From Staphylotrichum longicolle (taxonomy: Eukaryota; Ascomycota; Sordariomycetes; Sordariales; Chaetomiaceae), in assembly GCA_019096155.1 (NCBI GenBank), contig JAHCVI010000002.1, positions 1,488,001 to 1,552,000 of the forward strand: a DNA stretch of 64,000 nucleotides, given 5' to 3'. The position numbers were made by a program, and so were the translations under genes. Below the pieces are notes generated by a model, which saw nothing but the letters and a program-made list of their open reading frames with translations, was not told the DNA's origin and searched no databases. Positions 34,787 through 46,727 of the stretch are shown here, piece by piece; the stretch's first letter is position 1; each line of letters starts with the position of its first letter.

Positions 34787-35330
34787 TGGCCGAGCTGTCG
34801 CCCAGCAGTGTACATTCAAGCCCCTTTGTTCGTCTCGGTATTTTTGAGGCACACAGCCGACGTGACGGCCCGCGCCGCCGAACGTGAAGAAACACATCTG
34901 CCCCGGACTCCCGCCTATTGGCCGGTTATTGGGTGTGGTGAAGGCCTCGAGCGTGTAGCCGAGCCTGAGATACAGGCCGTAGATGTACTCAGGGCCGTGC
35001 ACTTTCACCTTTGGCTAGATGAAGGCTATCTGCTTATGCTATTACTCCTAGACCTAGGTGCTACAGAACTCAACGACCACCATGGTCGAGCCTACAGCTT
35101 CGCACCTAGGATTGGCGGTCGACCTGGCGGCCACTTCCTTTACCGTAGAGATACTATCCGCCACGCTGTCAGTGTTGAGCTCGTTCTTATACATCGTGTA
35201 TGCCATTCACCCAGGACATGTCGATGTAACCAGTCGAGACGTCAAAGGTTTGGATGTAGCTTTTGGACGTGGCTGCTCCGACGAGGCACAGGTCCCTGCC
35301 AAAGCACTTGCGGAGGGATAAGAGGACAGT
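34787..35330 (-). pseudogene. Decayed reading frame of unknown family
   Basis: On the minus strand three consecutive segments look like protein but are separated by stops and frame changes. The first, about 35330-35196, contains RKCFGRDLCLVGAATSKSYI then QTFDVSTGYIDMSWVNGIHD. The second, about 35200-35063, contains YKNELNTDSVADSISTVKEV then NPRCEAVGSTMVVVEFC. The third, about 35010-34790, contains GPEYIYGLYLRLGYTLEAFT then GGSPGQMCFFTFGGAG. Residue composition is natural and codon use is less GC-biased than in neighbouring genes. No GT-AG introns of plausible length reconnect the segments. I do not recognise the family; it may be a secreted Cys-containing protein. A multi-exon gene with unusual splicing is the alternative. 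Confidence 0.35.
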
Positions 35331-36057
35331 GATGAACAAGGTCACCTACTGCCTTGCCAAGTCAGGGGACTGATAACATGCCAGAGTAGCGAGAGGACTG
35401 GTAGGGCGTCCCGGAGAGGAAGACTCTACATATACACTTTTGGCATTCTTGACTTGCTTGCTACAACAACCTTCTCAACTCTTGGCCCCGATGGCTTCCT
35501 GGCCCAGCTCGACACTTCTTTGACGCCGCATCTCGAGGCCCATGAAAAGATTGCTGGGACTTCATACGGCTCTTGGTCTGTCCTGCAGCATTGCCCAGCT
35601 CGGCATGCCATGGCGTCACGTCATTGACGGGACCCTTCAGATCTGAAGTCCCACTGTGTGTACTCCGTAGGTTCGGCCCATCGCTGGCCCGTAGCTTGGT
35701 CATTCACTATCATTGAGCCCACTTGGCATATTGGCGCCCCTTATCGTGTGATCCCACGCGAGGTCGGGAGGCGGCTCCGGGCCGGTAACTAGGTTCCGCT
35801 TCCCGGCCTCGGTCCCGGGTTGCACAACGTTGGACCGGGCCAGAAGCCGAAATCTAGACTCAGCAAGCATCGCCAAGAAGGGCCATCCGTCGCGCTCACA
35901 TCTGCAACTGGCCTGCGCTAGGGTCACTGGCAGGGGTTGGTGTTCAGTATCTCCGAGAGGCATTCTGCCACAAACATGTTGAGAAGAGGTCCTCACGCTT
36001 GAAAGAAACCAAGCATGTGCCCCAGGAAGTGTCTGAACAGTCCCACTCTTCATCCTC
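35331..36057. other. Intergenic region
   Basis: About 730 bp between the decayed frame and the 3' end of the DUF6454-like gene. No gene seen. Confidence 0.45.
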
Positions 36058-37083
36058 TCATCCAGCCGCAACGAGAACAGGCTCGTAAACGTAGAGCGTC
36101 GAGTTCCGTTCGTCGGGCAGGAAGAATAGTCGCATCTTGCCGTCGATAAGGGCAACATCCATCGGGTTCTTTGTCACCAAGGTGCCGCGGTCGGACACCA
36201 TGGTCAGGGGCACCTCGTACAAGGGCACCATGGACTCCATGTCGACTAGGGCGGCGCCGCCGATCGTGGTGCCATAGAGGTTCGTGATGCCCGAGCACAG
36301 CATGACTGGGCGAAACCCATAGCGTTGCGAGTGGCCCAGGAACTTACAGTCCTGGTAATCGGTGTAGTGGCTTGGGTTCTTCAGCACGGCTCTGGGTGCG
36401 GTGAAGGTGGGAAGGGGGTTAGGTTTGTGGTGCAAGTCCCAAAGAGACGCACTGCGGGCGCCCCAGTTCAGTGTCAGAATGCTCCCGGTTGACACGTCGT
36501 GAACAACCGCCCCCATGTGATCCGCGATGCGCAAGATGGGCTCTGGCTGCAATGTGTCGGGCCTCAGCCTGACAAGGGTTGCGGTAGAGTCTGGGCGATA
36601 CTGGGCGAGTGTCGCCCAGATGTAGGTCCCGTCGTAGTCGATGCCACCGCCGTGGTACTCGGGCTCCCCGGCCGCAGTAATCGTAGCATCGACGACTTGG
36701 TTGCCTTTTCCATCGAAGACAATCATGTGCGCAAAACCCGCCCCAGCCACTGTCTGGCTGCCATCGGAGCCGGTGGTGGTGGCTGACCTAGGGACAATCC
36801 ACTCGCCGGCTGAGACAATGTATCGGTCGTCGCCAAGACGAACAATTCCTTCCGGTTCAAAGGTGTCTCCCTTGAATGGGACCTTTTCCACCAAGGTCCA
36901 TTTCGTTGACCGATCAAGGTGGACAAACTGGCGAATAATCTCCTCGCCATGCGAGGAGGAGCCAGGCGGAGGGAGAGGAAATGGTGCAATCGGAACCCCC
37001 GGCTGGCTGACTGTCATGTTCACTGCGGGCATCATCGGCGCCAACGAAGAAAGCAGAGCCAGCAAGGCCGAGGCATTCGCCAT
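36058..37083 (-). CDS. DUF6454-like secreted protein, probable beta-propeller
   Basis: Single-exon gene. From the ATG at 37083 it gives 341 aa beginning MANASALLALLSSLAPMMPA, a good signal peptide. The frame is open to an upstream ATG at 37281 (407 aa), which would bury that peptide, so I prefer the shorter form. Blocks such as FEPEGIVRLGDDRYIVSAGE, EYHGGGIDYDGTYIWATLAQ, YRPDSTATLVRLRP and ADHMGAVVHDVSTG recall the DUF6454 family, with propeller-like strand repeats; this assignment is from memory. Function unknown; an extracellular lactonase-like or binding role is only a guess. There is no intron and no visible break. Confidence 0.7.
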   Translation of the reverse strand: MANASALLALLSSLAPMMPAVNMTVSQPGVPIAPFPLPPPGSSSHGEEIIRQFVHLDRSTKWTLVEKVPFKGDTFEPEGIVRLGDDRYIVSAGEWIVPRSATTTGSDGSQTVAGAGFAHMIVFDGKGNQVVDATITAAGEPEYHGGGIDYDGTYIWATLAQYRPDSTATLVRLRPDTLQPEPILRIADHMGAVVHDVSTGSILTLNWGARSASLWDLHHKPNPLPTFTAPRAVLKNPSHYTDYQDCKFLGHSQRYGFRPVMLCSGITNLYGTTIGGAALVDMESMVPLYEVPLTMVSDRGTLVTKNPMDVALIDGKMRLFFLPDERNSTLYVYEPVLVAAG

Positions 37084-39795
37084 CTTGCTCGACGTCCCCA
37101 GCACCCACTGCTCCGAGGCCGCAGGCAGACTCGGCAGTGCCTCGCGTATGCGGTGGGCTATGGAAGCAACCGTATCCATTGTGTGAGAGGTCGAGTGCAA
37201 AGAAGGGTGAAGGTTGTTGCGTGCCGTTTGCTCAACGGCAATGGTGGTGAGAAACACTTGCTTCGTTCGTTGGTGGTGCATTTTGGGTTAGCCAAGCAAC
37301 TAGCTCCGTAGGGGAGTGGCAAAGTGTGGAGACTGGATTCAGTTCAAAGCTTGGCAAGCTCATTCAAACAAAGCCCCAGAGAGAGCGATTTCCCTACCCG
37401 TCTCACCAGTTGTATGGGTTGCTTCTATGATTTGGGCGTCGCTTCTTTGCCATGAATTTCATCGTGTTGGCCGTAGTGGCAGGTCAAGATGCATCATTTG
37501 AGGTTGAGGGAATCAAAGCTGTGTTTTCTTCAAAAGAGACGCAAGATCTGGATCATAGGTACTAGTAGTGTTTGTTTCATATCTTATGAAGTGAAAATGC
37601 TGCGGTGATGATTGAAAGTTGAGCATTGTTTCAGCGGTTACCTGGTTAGTGAGAGATTGTTCATTTGCAGCTCAACCTCTTGTTTTTCTCTGAGCAAGCC
37701 TTCATGACCTCGGTTGTCACTTACCGACCAGCTCATTTCACTCCGAGCAGTACTTTCCATTCCGACGGACACTCTGTTTGAGTCACCCCCAGCATCAAAC
37801 CATCTCATGAGATAGCGAAATCTCCTGGAAATAGTAACGCCTCAATGCCTCGTGCTCCTCAGCGAACGATCAAAGCATATCTTATTTGCTTCGGCATCAC
37901 AAGCTCATCACACCACGCCACCGAAAGCCACGGATTTTTCACGTTGATGGCCAACTTTCCGGCCGTTTCCGAGTTCTCGGGTCATTATCGACGGGAGCAA
38001 ACTCGTCACAGAAAGGGCCACGCGCCCTTGTCCTCTTCTTAATATTCCTTTGTGGCACATCCTCAGGTCCTCCCGAAAAGTCCGGCAGTAATGAACGCAC
38101 TGGTGAGCTGTGTATGAATGGATGAAACGTCTGGTGTGTATCTGAATGTTTCATCCTCGGCTCCGCGATATGAAGCTTACGATTCACGGATGGTACGTAT
38201 GGTTGACACACTGGCGCCATTCTCCTTGTCTCTAGAAGGCCGCGTCTGCTGATGAGAGATGCTCTGAGCACAACGCTGAAACAAACCCACGTGCACCACA
38301 GCTCCGTGTCTGTGGACACTCCTGCTCGTCATACGTAACAACTCAGCCCCTCGGATCATGGCGAGGTCCAAAGCGAGCTTCGAGCAGTGACCACACGGCC
38401 CGGAGCCAGCTTACGCAATTACTTCGTGCAACGGAAGACCTCCAAGGACGAGCACAGTGTCCGCATACATGTTGCTGCGCCGACGGTCACAGGGGAGGCA
38501 TTGACAAGCCAGGAATCAAGCCTCGGTGATGGGGGAGAAGTCGGTTCGTGGGAGCCTGTCGCCAGAGCGGTTAGGTTCGATCCGCGTCAAGCGGTGACAT
38601 CCGTGATCACCAAGGTGCCGAAGCTTAGTAGTCATCGTCGGAAACAGCCGAAACGCGGTTGCATCTATTGCGACCCAGAGCTGCCTGTGTGCCTACCTCG
38701 GTTGCTGGGGTTACGTGATCCTCGAAAGGGCAATCCCGCGGCGGCCCGACGCGGAGACATTGCGGAGATGTTTGCATCATAAGGCATTATCCGTAGAGTT
38801 TCGGGCTAGCAACAGCCGCGTCGGCCTCTGTCACGCTTCAATGTTGGCGATGTTGTTGCAGCAATTACGGGTCCGTTCGTTGCCTGGTGGGATGAGATCA
38901 TTGGGCCGAAGTTAGGACTGCCGAATCTCTGCCCATAGGAAGAGATCAAGAGACTGACACGAGCGGTTCATGCGGGCAGGAGGGGCTGAAGGAGGGGCTC
39001 GATGACAAGCAGCGATGGCGTCACTTCGCATGAGTATCGCGCTCAGGCAGCCAATAGCCACGCCCGAATGAGAGGCTTTAGACCCACATTGCGTCACTGT
39101 TTGGACACCCCGGACTGTTTTCCCCGGTCAACTTACCATTTTGAGACCCTCTTTGGAACGTCATTCGATGGGGCAGGAGCTAGCTGGGATTGGAGCTGCA
39201 AAACATCGCGGGTTTGCAGATGGAGGGGAAAATGGGCAGGTGCAGGGGTTTCATCTGCCAGGGCTTGGAAGGGTCCGTGAGGAGCATGCAGGATGCAAGG
39301 CGCAAGCAAGAAGGACCGGATGTTGGTCGGCAAACACCAAAATGGAGCCACAAAGGGCTCAAGAAAGCTAGGGAGCCATCAAGGTTCTTGGGTTAGGACT
39401 CGCCGCGGTTGCCCTGGCTGCTCAGAAAGAAAAGGCTTGTGACAAACATCCTGACGTCACACATGGTCCTTAGCGGATTGCGACGGTTCCCCACCTTCCT
39501 GGCCTAGGCTTGCTCCTGCTTGCCCCAAGCTCCCAACGCCTCCTCCCAAGCTGTGACCCGTGGGATGGAGTTCCAGTATGACGTAGCGGGCCCGAGAGAG
39601 GATACGCAACTGCCCGTGGATTGCCCTCAATATCCCGCCATCTTGAAGGCATCAATCGCCTATATAAGTCCCCTCCTCCCACCGCTCAAGTCCATCTTCT
39701 TTCCTCATCATCATCCACTCAACAATCACAACAAAGCAAACAACCACAACAACACTCACACAACCAAAACCAAACCAACCACCACATCAACCAAA
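37084..39795. other. Long intergenic region upstream of grg-1
   Basis: About 2.7 kb between two divergent starts. It holds the promoters of the DUF6454-like gene (-) and of grg-1 (+). Parts (37500-38100) are AT-richer than the surroundings. No gene I can support; a 131-codon frame at 38387-38782 has no recognisable feature. Confidence 0.5.
39661..39668 (+). promoter_or_regulatory. TATA box of grg-1
   Basis: TATATAAG, 135 bp upstream of the grg-1 ATG. It is followed by a pyrimidine-rich stretch and then a long, almost G-free CA-rich leader (39715-39795). This is a textbook strong, regulated fungal core promoter. Confidence 0.75.
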
Positions 39796-40070
39796 ATGGA
39801 TACCCTCAAGAACGCCGGCAACTACGTCTCCGACAAGGTCCAGAGCGCCACCAGCGGTGCTTCCAAGGAGGCCAACAAGGAGGTCGCCAAGGACAACAAC
39901 GCCGGTGTCGGCACTCGGTAAGCATTCACTCACTCGCCAACATCAACCAGCCGAGCATCTGCTAACTCCCTCACAGTCTCCAGGCTGCTGGTGATGCCAT
40001 CTCCGACAAGACCAAGGAGAAGAAGCACGACGCTTCGGCCGAGGCCAACAAGCAGGCTGCCACCCACTAA
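39796..40070 (+). CDS. grg-1: Glucose-repressible protein GRG-1 / CCG-1 homolog
   Basis: Small hydrophilic stress- and starvation-induced protein, clock-controlled in Neurospora (ccg-1), with no enzymatic role known. Exons 39796-39917 and 39977-40070 (59-nt intron). The product is 71 aa, the ortholog size. It reads MDTLKNAGNYVSDKVQSATS, then GASKEANKEVAKDN, and ends in ASAEANKQAATH. It is Lys/Ala/Asp-rich with no membrane segment and has LEA-like 11-residue periodicity. Transcript abundance is probably high: TATA box, CA-rich leader ending CCAAAATGG, C-ending codons. By analogy, expression should rise when glucose is absent. Confidence 0.95.
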
Positions 40071-40619
40071 GCAACGAATTTGACGACCATTTCTTTCCGC
40101 TCGTCGCCCGCCGCGATTGATGATCATGGATTGGGCTTTCGGGAAGGCGTTGCTTTGAGGAGGATCTTGATTTCCTGTTTTGCACTCTGGGATTCACTGG
40201 TTCTGGGAGAGGAGGATCGCATCACAATACCCCCTGGCTCTTGATAGCTAGACAATCCACCTCGATTACAACCACACATCTTTTGTGTTTGATTTTGTGA
40301 CATGCTTTTGTTTACTGCCGGCTTTGAGTTATGGAAAGTTTTCTTGAGAAAGAGGAAGTCGATGGAGCTTCTTCACCAAGCAACTGCAACTCTAATGCTG
40401 CAGCTCCACACAATGCACTTCTCCATTGAACCACATCCAATCATCGGTGCGAATTCCTGACAAGGATGCAGCTTGCCGGCCAGGGTGCATCTTGGCGCGA
40501 CATCCCAGCTGAAATTGCATCTCATCCCATCACTTCATCTCATCTTTCTTCCTCAACCACACCAGGTCCAACCACCGTAGCCACCCCAATCCAGAAAATT
40601 TGAAAAGCTCCAGGCAACA
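40071..40619. other. Intergenic region grg-1 / EBP-like
   Basis: About 550 bp with the grg-1 3' UTR and the promoter of the next gene, which runs in the same direction. No gene seen. Confidence 0.5.
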
Positions 40620-41482
40620 ATGCCCTCCCCATCATCACCCGCCCCACCCCCCTCCCTCTTCGACGCGACAACCCTCACCTCGCTCGCCTCCACCGTCGTC
40701 CTCCTCCTCGCCGCGCTCTTCCTCTCCCGCCTCGTCTCGACCGCACCACCCCGGCGCGCCTCCGCGCCCTCTTCATCTGGCACGCCTTTGACGCCCTCAT
40801 CCACTTCGTCCTCGAGGGCAGCTTCGTCTACCACTGCCTCTTCTCGTCGGCGCCCGCCCCCATCACCGGCAACGAGAAGGCGTACTGGCCCGATCCGAGC
40901 AACTACCTAGGCAATGGCCGGGCCCGGGCAGGAGCGGGAGGAGGCGCGGCCGAGGTGATGCACGGCGCGCAGGCCGGGGGCGGGGGCGCGCTGGCGACGC
41001 TGTGGATGGTGTACGCGCGGGCGGACGCGCGGTGGGCCGGGGTGGACCTGACGGTGCTGAGCCTGGAGATGCTGACGGTGGTGTTTGGCGGGCTGATGGC
41101 GTGCGCGGTCTGCTGGGACATTGCGCGGAAGAGCCCCAGGGCGAACTTGGGGATGGTGGTGCTGGCTACGGCGGAGCTTTATGGCGGTAAGTCTTGTTTG
41201 ACCCTGTTTTTTTTTTCTTTTGTTTTGGATGTGGGAGGGGCGGGAGAGGCAGTGGCTGACATGTGTGTATGTGTGCCAGGCTACATGACGTTCATGCCGG
41301 AGTGGTTGACGGGAAGTGTCAACCTGGACACGAGCAATTTTATGTACAAGTGGATCTTTTTGGTCTTCTTCAACGGACTGTGGGTGGTGGTGCCGCTGTA
41401 TGCAATTTATGTGGCGGCAGACGACATGTTCGATGCGTTTAGGGTGCGGGCGACGGCGTTGGGGGAGAAGAAGGCAAAATGA
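40620..41482 (+). CDS. EBP/EXPERA-domain membrane protein; apparent frameshift
   Basis: Multi-span ER membrane protein of the emopamil-binding (sterol isomerase-like) family. Exons 40620-41186 and 41280-41482 (93-nt intron). The N-terminus (LTSLASTVVLLLAALFLSRL) and the rest are in different frames. One extra base in or near the C4 run at 40749-40752 joins them and continues RLRALFIWHAFDALIHFVLE. Family features are HAFDALIHFVLEGSF (His and Glu of the active pocket), EMLTVVFGGLMACAVCWD, and TAELYGGYMTFMPEWLTGS split by the intron. With the added base the length is about 256 aa. Classical fungal C-8 sterol isomerase (ERG2) is an unrelated sigma-receptor-type protein, so the role here is uncertain. 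Confidence 0.82.
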
Positions 41483-44400
41483 AGCGCGGGGGGGAATGTG
41501 GTTGTGTTGGGGGCGTCATCTTCAGTTGCAAATATGTTGAGCTGGTCATTGGCGTTTGATACCTTGACTTCTTTAAGTGGAAAAAAGAGAGATGATGGTG
41601 CAGGAAATGGCAATAGTTTGGTCCAACTTGTCCGCTTCCAGCATGGTGTTTGAACATTTGATGACGACGAGCTTGTGAGTAGTCTGCTCGCAACCAGAAT
41701 TGAAGACTCCAGCCTCGAGTTCTGACGCGCAATGAGACGTACAGAAGCCAGCGAGAGCATGTACGCAACGCCGGATCTCGTGATTGCCGGTCAACGAGTG
41801 GGGTTTGGACAAAAGAGGACTTGATACTAAGACCCGGCTGAGAGAGAGAACAGGCGCCGCGAGAAACACCAAAGCCCAACTCAGACGACGACTCCGATTG
41901 ATCCTCAATCTCAGCAGGGCCCCAGAACATCCGAGGTATACCCAGAAGCACGGGATAGGGAACATCTGGTTCGAGCCACACAGAGATACTGCTTAAAGGG
42001 ACATCTACCAAGTAAGCCCCGTCTCGGGCCACTGTGGCTTGAGCGTCACCGGGCTCCACGAGGCACCAGCGCCCGGGTCTGGAACCTGGGCTTTGTTTTG
42101 CGGTCCCTCGTCATTTCGGGATGATAAGCTTCCAGGCTTTCGGCCATGCCCTACAGCTTAGACCCGTTCTATGTCAGCTCTGGAGTCCCTGGGTGGGTGT
42201 GAGTGGGGGGTCGTGTCAACCCTGTTAGCCCAGGGGCGAGGTCTCGAACTCAGAGCCCAGCATGTGCCGCCGTCAATACCGAGCCGCTGTCAACCGATGT
42301 GTTAGTTTCGCTCCTATTCTCCGAGCACCTGTGACTTCCGGCCGAGCCGTTGCTTCGGGTGTCAAGGTGGAGCCAGGCTTGGTGGCGCGGTGCCCCCGCC
42401 GCAGCTGCTGTTCGTCGATGGCTTACCTGCGGTGCTTCCAGGCCGGAATCTTGCTGTCGGGCTCAAAGGGAAAGCTTGCGTTCGCAATCCTCGAAAATGG
42501 CCACCTTATCTTGTTCTTGCCAGGGACTCCAAAGGCTGGACGTGACGGCAATGCAAGCATGTGAGGTCGGCTGACAAAGGTGTAGGGCTCCCGGGGCAAG
42601 CAGGCCCCCCTGGAGCCTCAAGCACTGGCAAGTGGGCTTTCCGGAACTTTGATACAGACCCTGCTTCAGGGGGTTGCCGTGGTGAATAGACGATTGTGAG
42701 TGGATGGGCTGGACTGTGGCATCCATGCAACAAAGCATTCATGGATGGTTGCCAACAAGGGTGGTCAATAAGTGCCATGGAACCTTCGCAGACCGGTAGG
42801 TGGGCATGTTTCTTCGAGGTGGATTCCACGGTTGAGGAACCGTCCAGGACGCAAACCCCCCCAGCGGCCGGGCTTTCTGGGTCCCGCGAGAATCTGCTAG
42901 GATGCGCGACACAGGTTTCCTGCGCACTAGAATTATCAGCTTCCATATACTTTACAATTCTTCGCCTACTCGACGTTGTTGCTGGGTTTGGATCAGGTTC
43001 CCTGGCACTGTATAGTGTTGGGGGCAGTTCAGAGTTCAGACTCCGGCTATAGTCTTGCTCAAAATCAGAAGAAATAGCCTGGACTGGTCGTGGAGATCAT
43101 TAAGCAAAACAGTCAAGCGTCGGAAAGTCCACGCAAGGCAGCTCGTAAGGTGCAATGGGTGCTGGAGGGCATCGTGAGCTGAGGAAGCCGTCACCTGTGT
43201 TGGAGTTGAAGCAAGGTTGGATGTTTGATGTGCGACTGGGAATGCCCCTGCTCAAAGTGGGGAGCTTGGTGCTCAGGCAAGGGCGCCCCACAGGAGCTCG
43301 AGCCAAGCAACGGTTCCTGCAGGAAGTCGAAACCCGGGGCTGTCACAAAACTGCTTCAACCGCACGGTGCAACTCATGCCTCGAGCCTTCCCCGCCAATG
43401 ACCGTTGAGCTTGTCGAGGTTCGTTGAGCTTGCGCCCCCCGGCTGGCACTTGCCTCAGCATGAGCTCGACGCCGGATCGAGCACTTTCCATCAGATCCCA
43501 GTCTTTTGACTCGCCGTCTGATTTTGACATCCTCCGTCAGGGACTCTCATCGTAATCCAATGGAGCCCAGACACACAAAGCCCTGCAAGGGGCCCCGTCT
43601 TGAGCACTTGCGCTGCTTCACCCCAGCATTACCTAACATCCCCGCCCCGTCCCATCTGACCCCGGCCAAACCGCCACCTCTTCCATCTCCATCCCCGGTC
43701 TGGGCACTTGGATCTGTAGGAGGTCGGCCGTGGAGGTAGGTAGTTAGCCCGCTGATGCGCAGGACAACAGCGAGCTTGAATCTCATGGAGCCAAATGGGG
43801 CTTCAGCAGCAGTAACTGCCAAGCCAGGTTGACTTGGACTGGCAGCAGACGGCTCCAACCTCGCTTCGCGTCCAGTCTCAGCTCGTGTCGTCAGATGCTT
43901 CTTGTGAGCTTTGGGACTGTCCACGGCATTGGGAGCCCCACTGCGGGAGGCGAGGCACTGGTGCGTGGTACGGCGCTGAACCCCGGTCGGCCCTAACGTT
44001 AGTTATCCCGCACGCGCAGGAGCCGTCCCATCCCATTGTCTCTGGACAGCCCGACCGGGACTTCGTAAGGTGCTTGTCTCGAGCTTCATGCATCGCTGCC
44101 GGCACCACCATCCGGCTGCTTCTGGAAAGGGTCCACAGCCAAGGGGCACGGCCTTCCCGTCCTCGACGCAGCCTCCTCGGCTTCGATTCGTCTGTTCTTG
44201 TCTCCCCTGACCCCTGTTACTATTCCCGGCCGAGGGCGGGCAGCAAGTGCTGGGTTGCTCGGGCACTGTTTCGTCTGGTCCGTGGTTGTGCTCGGAGTGT
44301 GGCCAACCCTTGCTCAGCCATGGCGTCCTCCCTCTCTTGGGACGATGCATTACTGTGGCATGCACCTCGTCCGTCTCCCTGTCGCATTCCCTTTCTTCCT

Positions 44401-44535
44401 TCCTCACCCATCCGACGACGAACGTGTCTACGAGATCGACCACGAGGTTTAGATGACTTAACGACAGACGAGTTCGCGGGCGTCACTCCGGCTTCATCGC
44501 CATCACCAGCCGCGGCTGCTCGCCGAATCAGCCCA
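41483..44535. other. Long region upstream of the receptor-like gene
   Basis: About 3 kb without a gene I can support. The receptor frame is open upstream to 43834, so a longer N-terminus is possible, but that sequence has no recognisable feature. A TAACGTTAGTTA element lies near 43993. Confidence 0.45.
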
Positions 44536-46727
44536 ATGTCGCCATTCGCCGGGATCGCGGGGCCGTTGGGTGGTTGGAGCGGGACGACACGAGCTGGATG
44601 GCAGAGCAACTTCAACAGGTCGAGGAATGGCATATTCCAGACGGCCACCAACCGGACCACCACCCCACCAGCAAATGTTCTTCAACGAGCTGAAATTCTC
44701 GCCGCTCGCTCCATCAGGACCTCGACCATCATCCTCGCCTCCTTCAACATCATAGCCGCCTTTGCCACCGCTCTAGGGATTTTGTGCGATTCGTACTTCA
44801 GGAAGAAGAGGAACGATAAGAAGTTCAGGTTCTGGTACGATCTGATCCGCGGTGCATGCTGGGCTGGTGCTGAAGAGAGACGGCTACTGACAAACACCAG
44901 GCGCAATGGCTTCACCTTCATTCCCGAAGCCGAGATATTCCCCCTCGTTTTGTCTGTCGGCATCTTCATCCAGAGCTTTATCTTTGCCGGTGCCCAGTCA
45001 ACCGGCCTAGATTCCCTCTTTGGGCTGGGGTGTACCTGGCTGGCACAGCTCATGCTCCCTGGTGGGTTTGCTGGGACTCTTGAGTGGGCTGAGGGCATGT
45101 TGCTGACAATGGCGTAGCTGTGTTCCTTGCACCCTATATTCAGCTGGTGTTCGCAGTTGAGATTGCCATCAGGGCACTCCGCAAGAAGCCGTTCGCTCCG
45201 AGAGGCAAATACAACGTGTCGGTGTGCTTGGCCATCGTCGGCATGCTGATTCTCGCCAACTTTCTCGTCGCCGATTTCGACCAATCTCCCAACTTCTGCC
45301 TAACTTCGCTCTTTTGGTTTGTCGCCCATTACTCTGACATGTGCTTTGGCCTCCTCGTCGCCATTGTGGTCATTGTTTTGGTCTGCGCAGTGATCATCTT
45401 TGTTCGACTGCATCGCAGTATCAAAGTCGAGGTAACAGCCCGGGTCGCCGCGTCGAGAATGGTCTATTATCTGGCACTTGCGAGCATCTCGAATGTATGT
45501 CAATCCTATCACCCACCTTGATTGCATTTTACTGACATCAAACAGAGCTTCATGATCCCATTCTTCTTTGTCGACAGTTTCGTCGATGGCCGAGGCCAAA
45601 ACCCTAACGCTCTCACCCTGTCCATGGTCGCTTCGGTCGTTGCAAACGTGTCCGGTTTGATGACTGGTGGCCTTTATCTCTTTCTCAAATCCAGCACTCT
45701 CTCGACCATTGGCCCTAGGGACAAGGTCGGGGAGTACGAGAACAGGAGAGCAAGGTACAAGATCACTCGCTACGAGTCAAACGATTCAGATGACGACGCC
45801 GGCGATGACGGCCAAGTGATGAACCCCGTTACAGGCCCCCGAAGCTTGCGTCGCGTGGACAGCGAAGCGAGCCTAATCAGCATGGGCAAGGACGAGGAAG
45901 CATATGATGCCAAGAGCATCAAATCGGCCATCACCAAGAACGGCCGACGAAGCCCAGATTCACTTCGCTCAAACAAGTTTGCCTCTGTTGTCTCAGCCCT
46001 GATGCCCAAGGCGCCAGAACCCGCACGCATCCCCCCAGCAGCCCCGGTCAGCCACATGCGCAAACGTTCATATTCTCTTTTCCCAAGGAGCACTGTTGCC
46101 TCGAAAGCATCGATGGTCCTTTTACCATCCACTACCTACTCGCCCGCCAATGCCCTCAAGCCACCACCGTCAATGGCGAATCTTGCAAACATGCGACACC
46201 GAAGGGACTCGTCCTTGGTATCCTCCGCAACCGTTCAAATTGGAATCCGTCTCTCCTCGGTTGACGATATGCCTCCACTAGCCCAGACCAAGATGGCGAC
46301 CAACGATCATGTGGTCCACACCCTCGACTGCCCCAACGTCCTCAAGGAGCTGGACATGCTGAGTCCCAAACGCGCCGGGGCCATGGGAGGCAGTCCCACC
46401 ACCGCGGCTTTGCCTTTCGCTGTCGCAGTGGAGACCTCAATGCGTGATCCGGTGAAGGATGCGAAGATGAAGACTCTTCCGCCCGTCCCCAAGATCAACA
46501 GCCAAGTTCCGAAAGCCGAACCGGCTCAGGAGGAGTTCACCTTGAGCCCTACTGTATACAGCCCGAATACGCCCACCAAGGTCAAGCTACCGAGTCCAAA
46601 AGGTGTCGGCTTTACCGTACCGGCACCCAAAGCCGCTGGCGGTTCTCCTCCCCGGAGCCCGCCGCGCCGCCGCGGCACCGGCGACACCACACCCGTGCCG
46701 ACGGATGCCAAGGGCGATTGGATATAG
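44536..46727 (+). CDS. Seven-transmembrane receptor-like protein (putative GPCR)
   Basis: Plasma-membrane protein with a GPCR-like layout. Exons: 44536-44834, 44901-45061, 45118-45494, 45546-46727 (introns 66, 56, 51 nt). The product is 672 aa. Seven hydrophobic spans follow a 55-residue extracellular N-terminus. Examples are TIILASFNIIAAFATALGIL, FPLVLSVGIFIQSFIFAGAQ, LAQLMLPVFLAPYIQLVFAV, VCLAIVGMLILANFLVADF, GLLVAIVVIVLVCAVIIFV, VYYLALASISNSFMIPFFFV and LSMVASVVANVSGLMTGGLY. A 340-residue cytosolic tail follows, rich in Ser/Pro/Lys with many phosphorylation-like motifs (for example RRVDSEASL, RKRSYSLFPRS). Each intron interrupts or flanks a span and restores it. The class and ligand cannot be told; assignment as a receptor rests on topology only. 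The start is the ATG at 44536, but the frame is open further upstream. Confidence 0.78.

Noticed and set aside
38387..38782. 131-codon plus-strand frame
   Set aside because: No recognisable domain, no codon bias like the neighbours, and no clear promoter or splice context.
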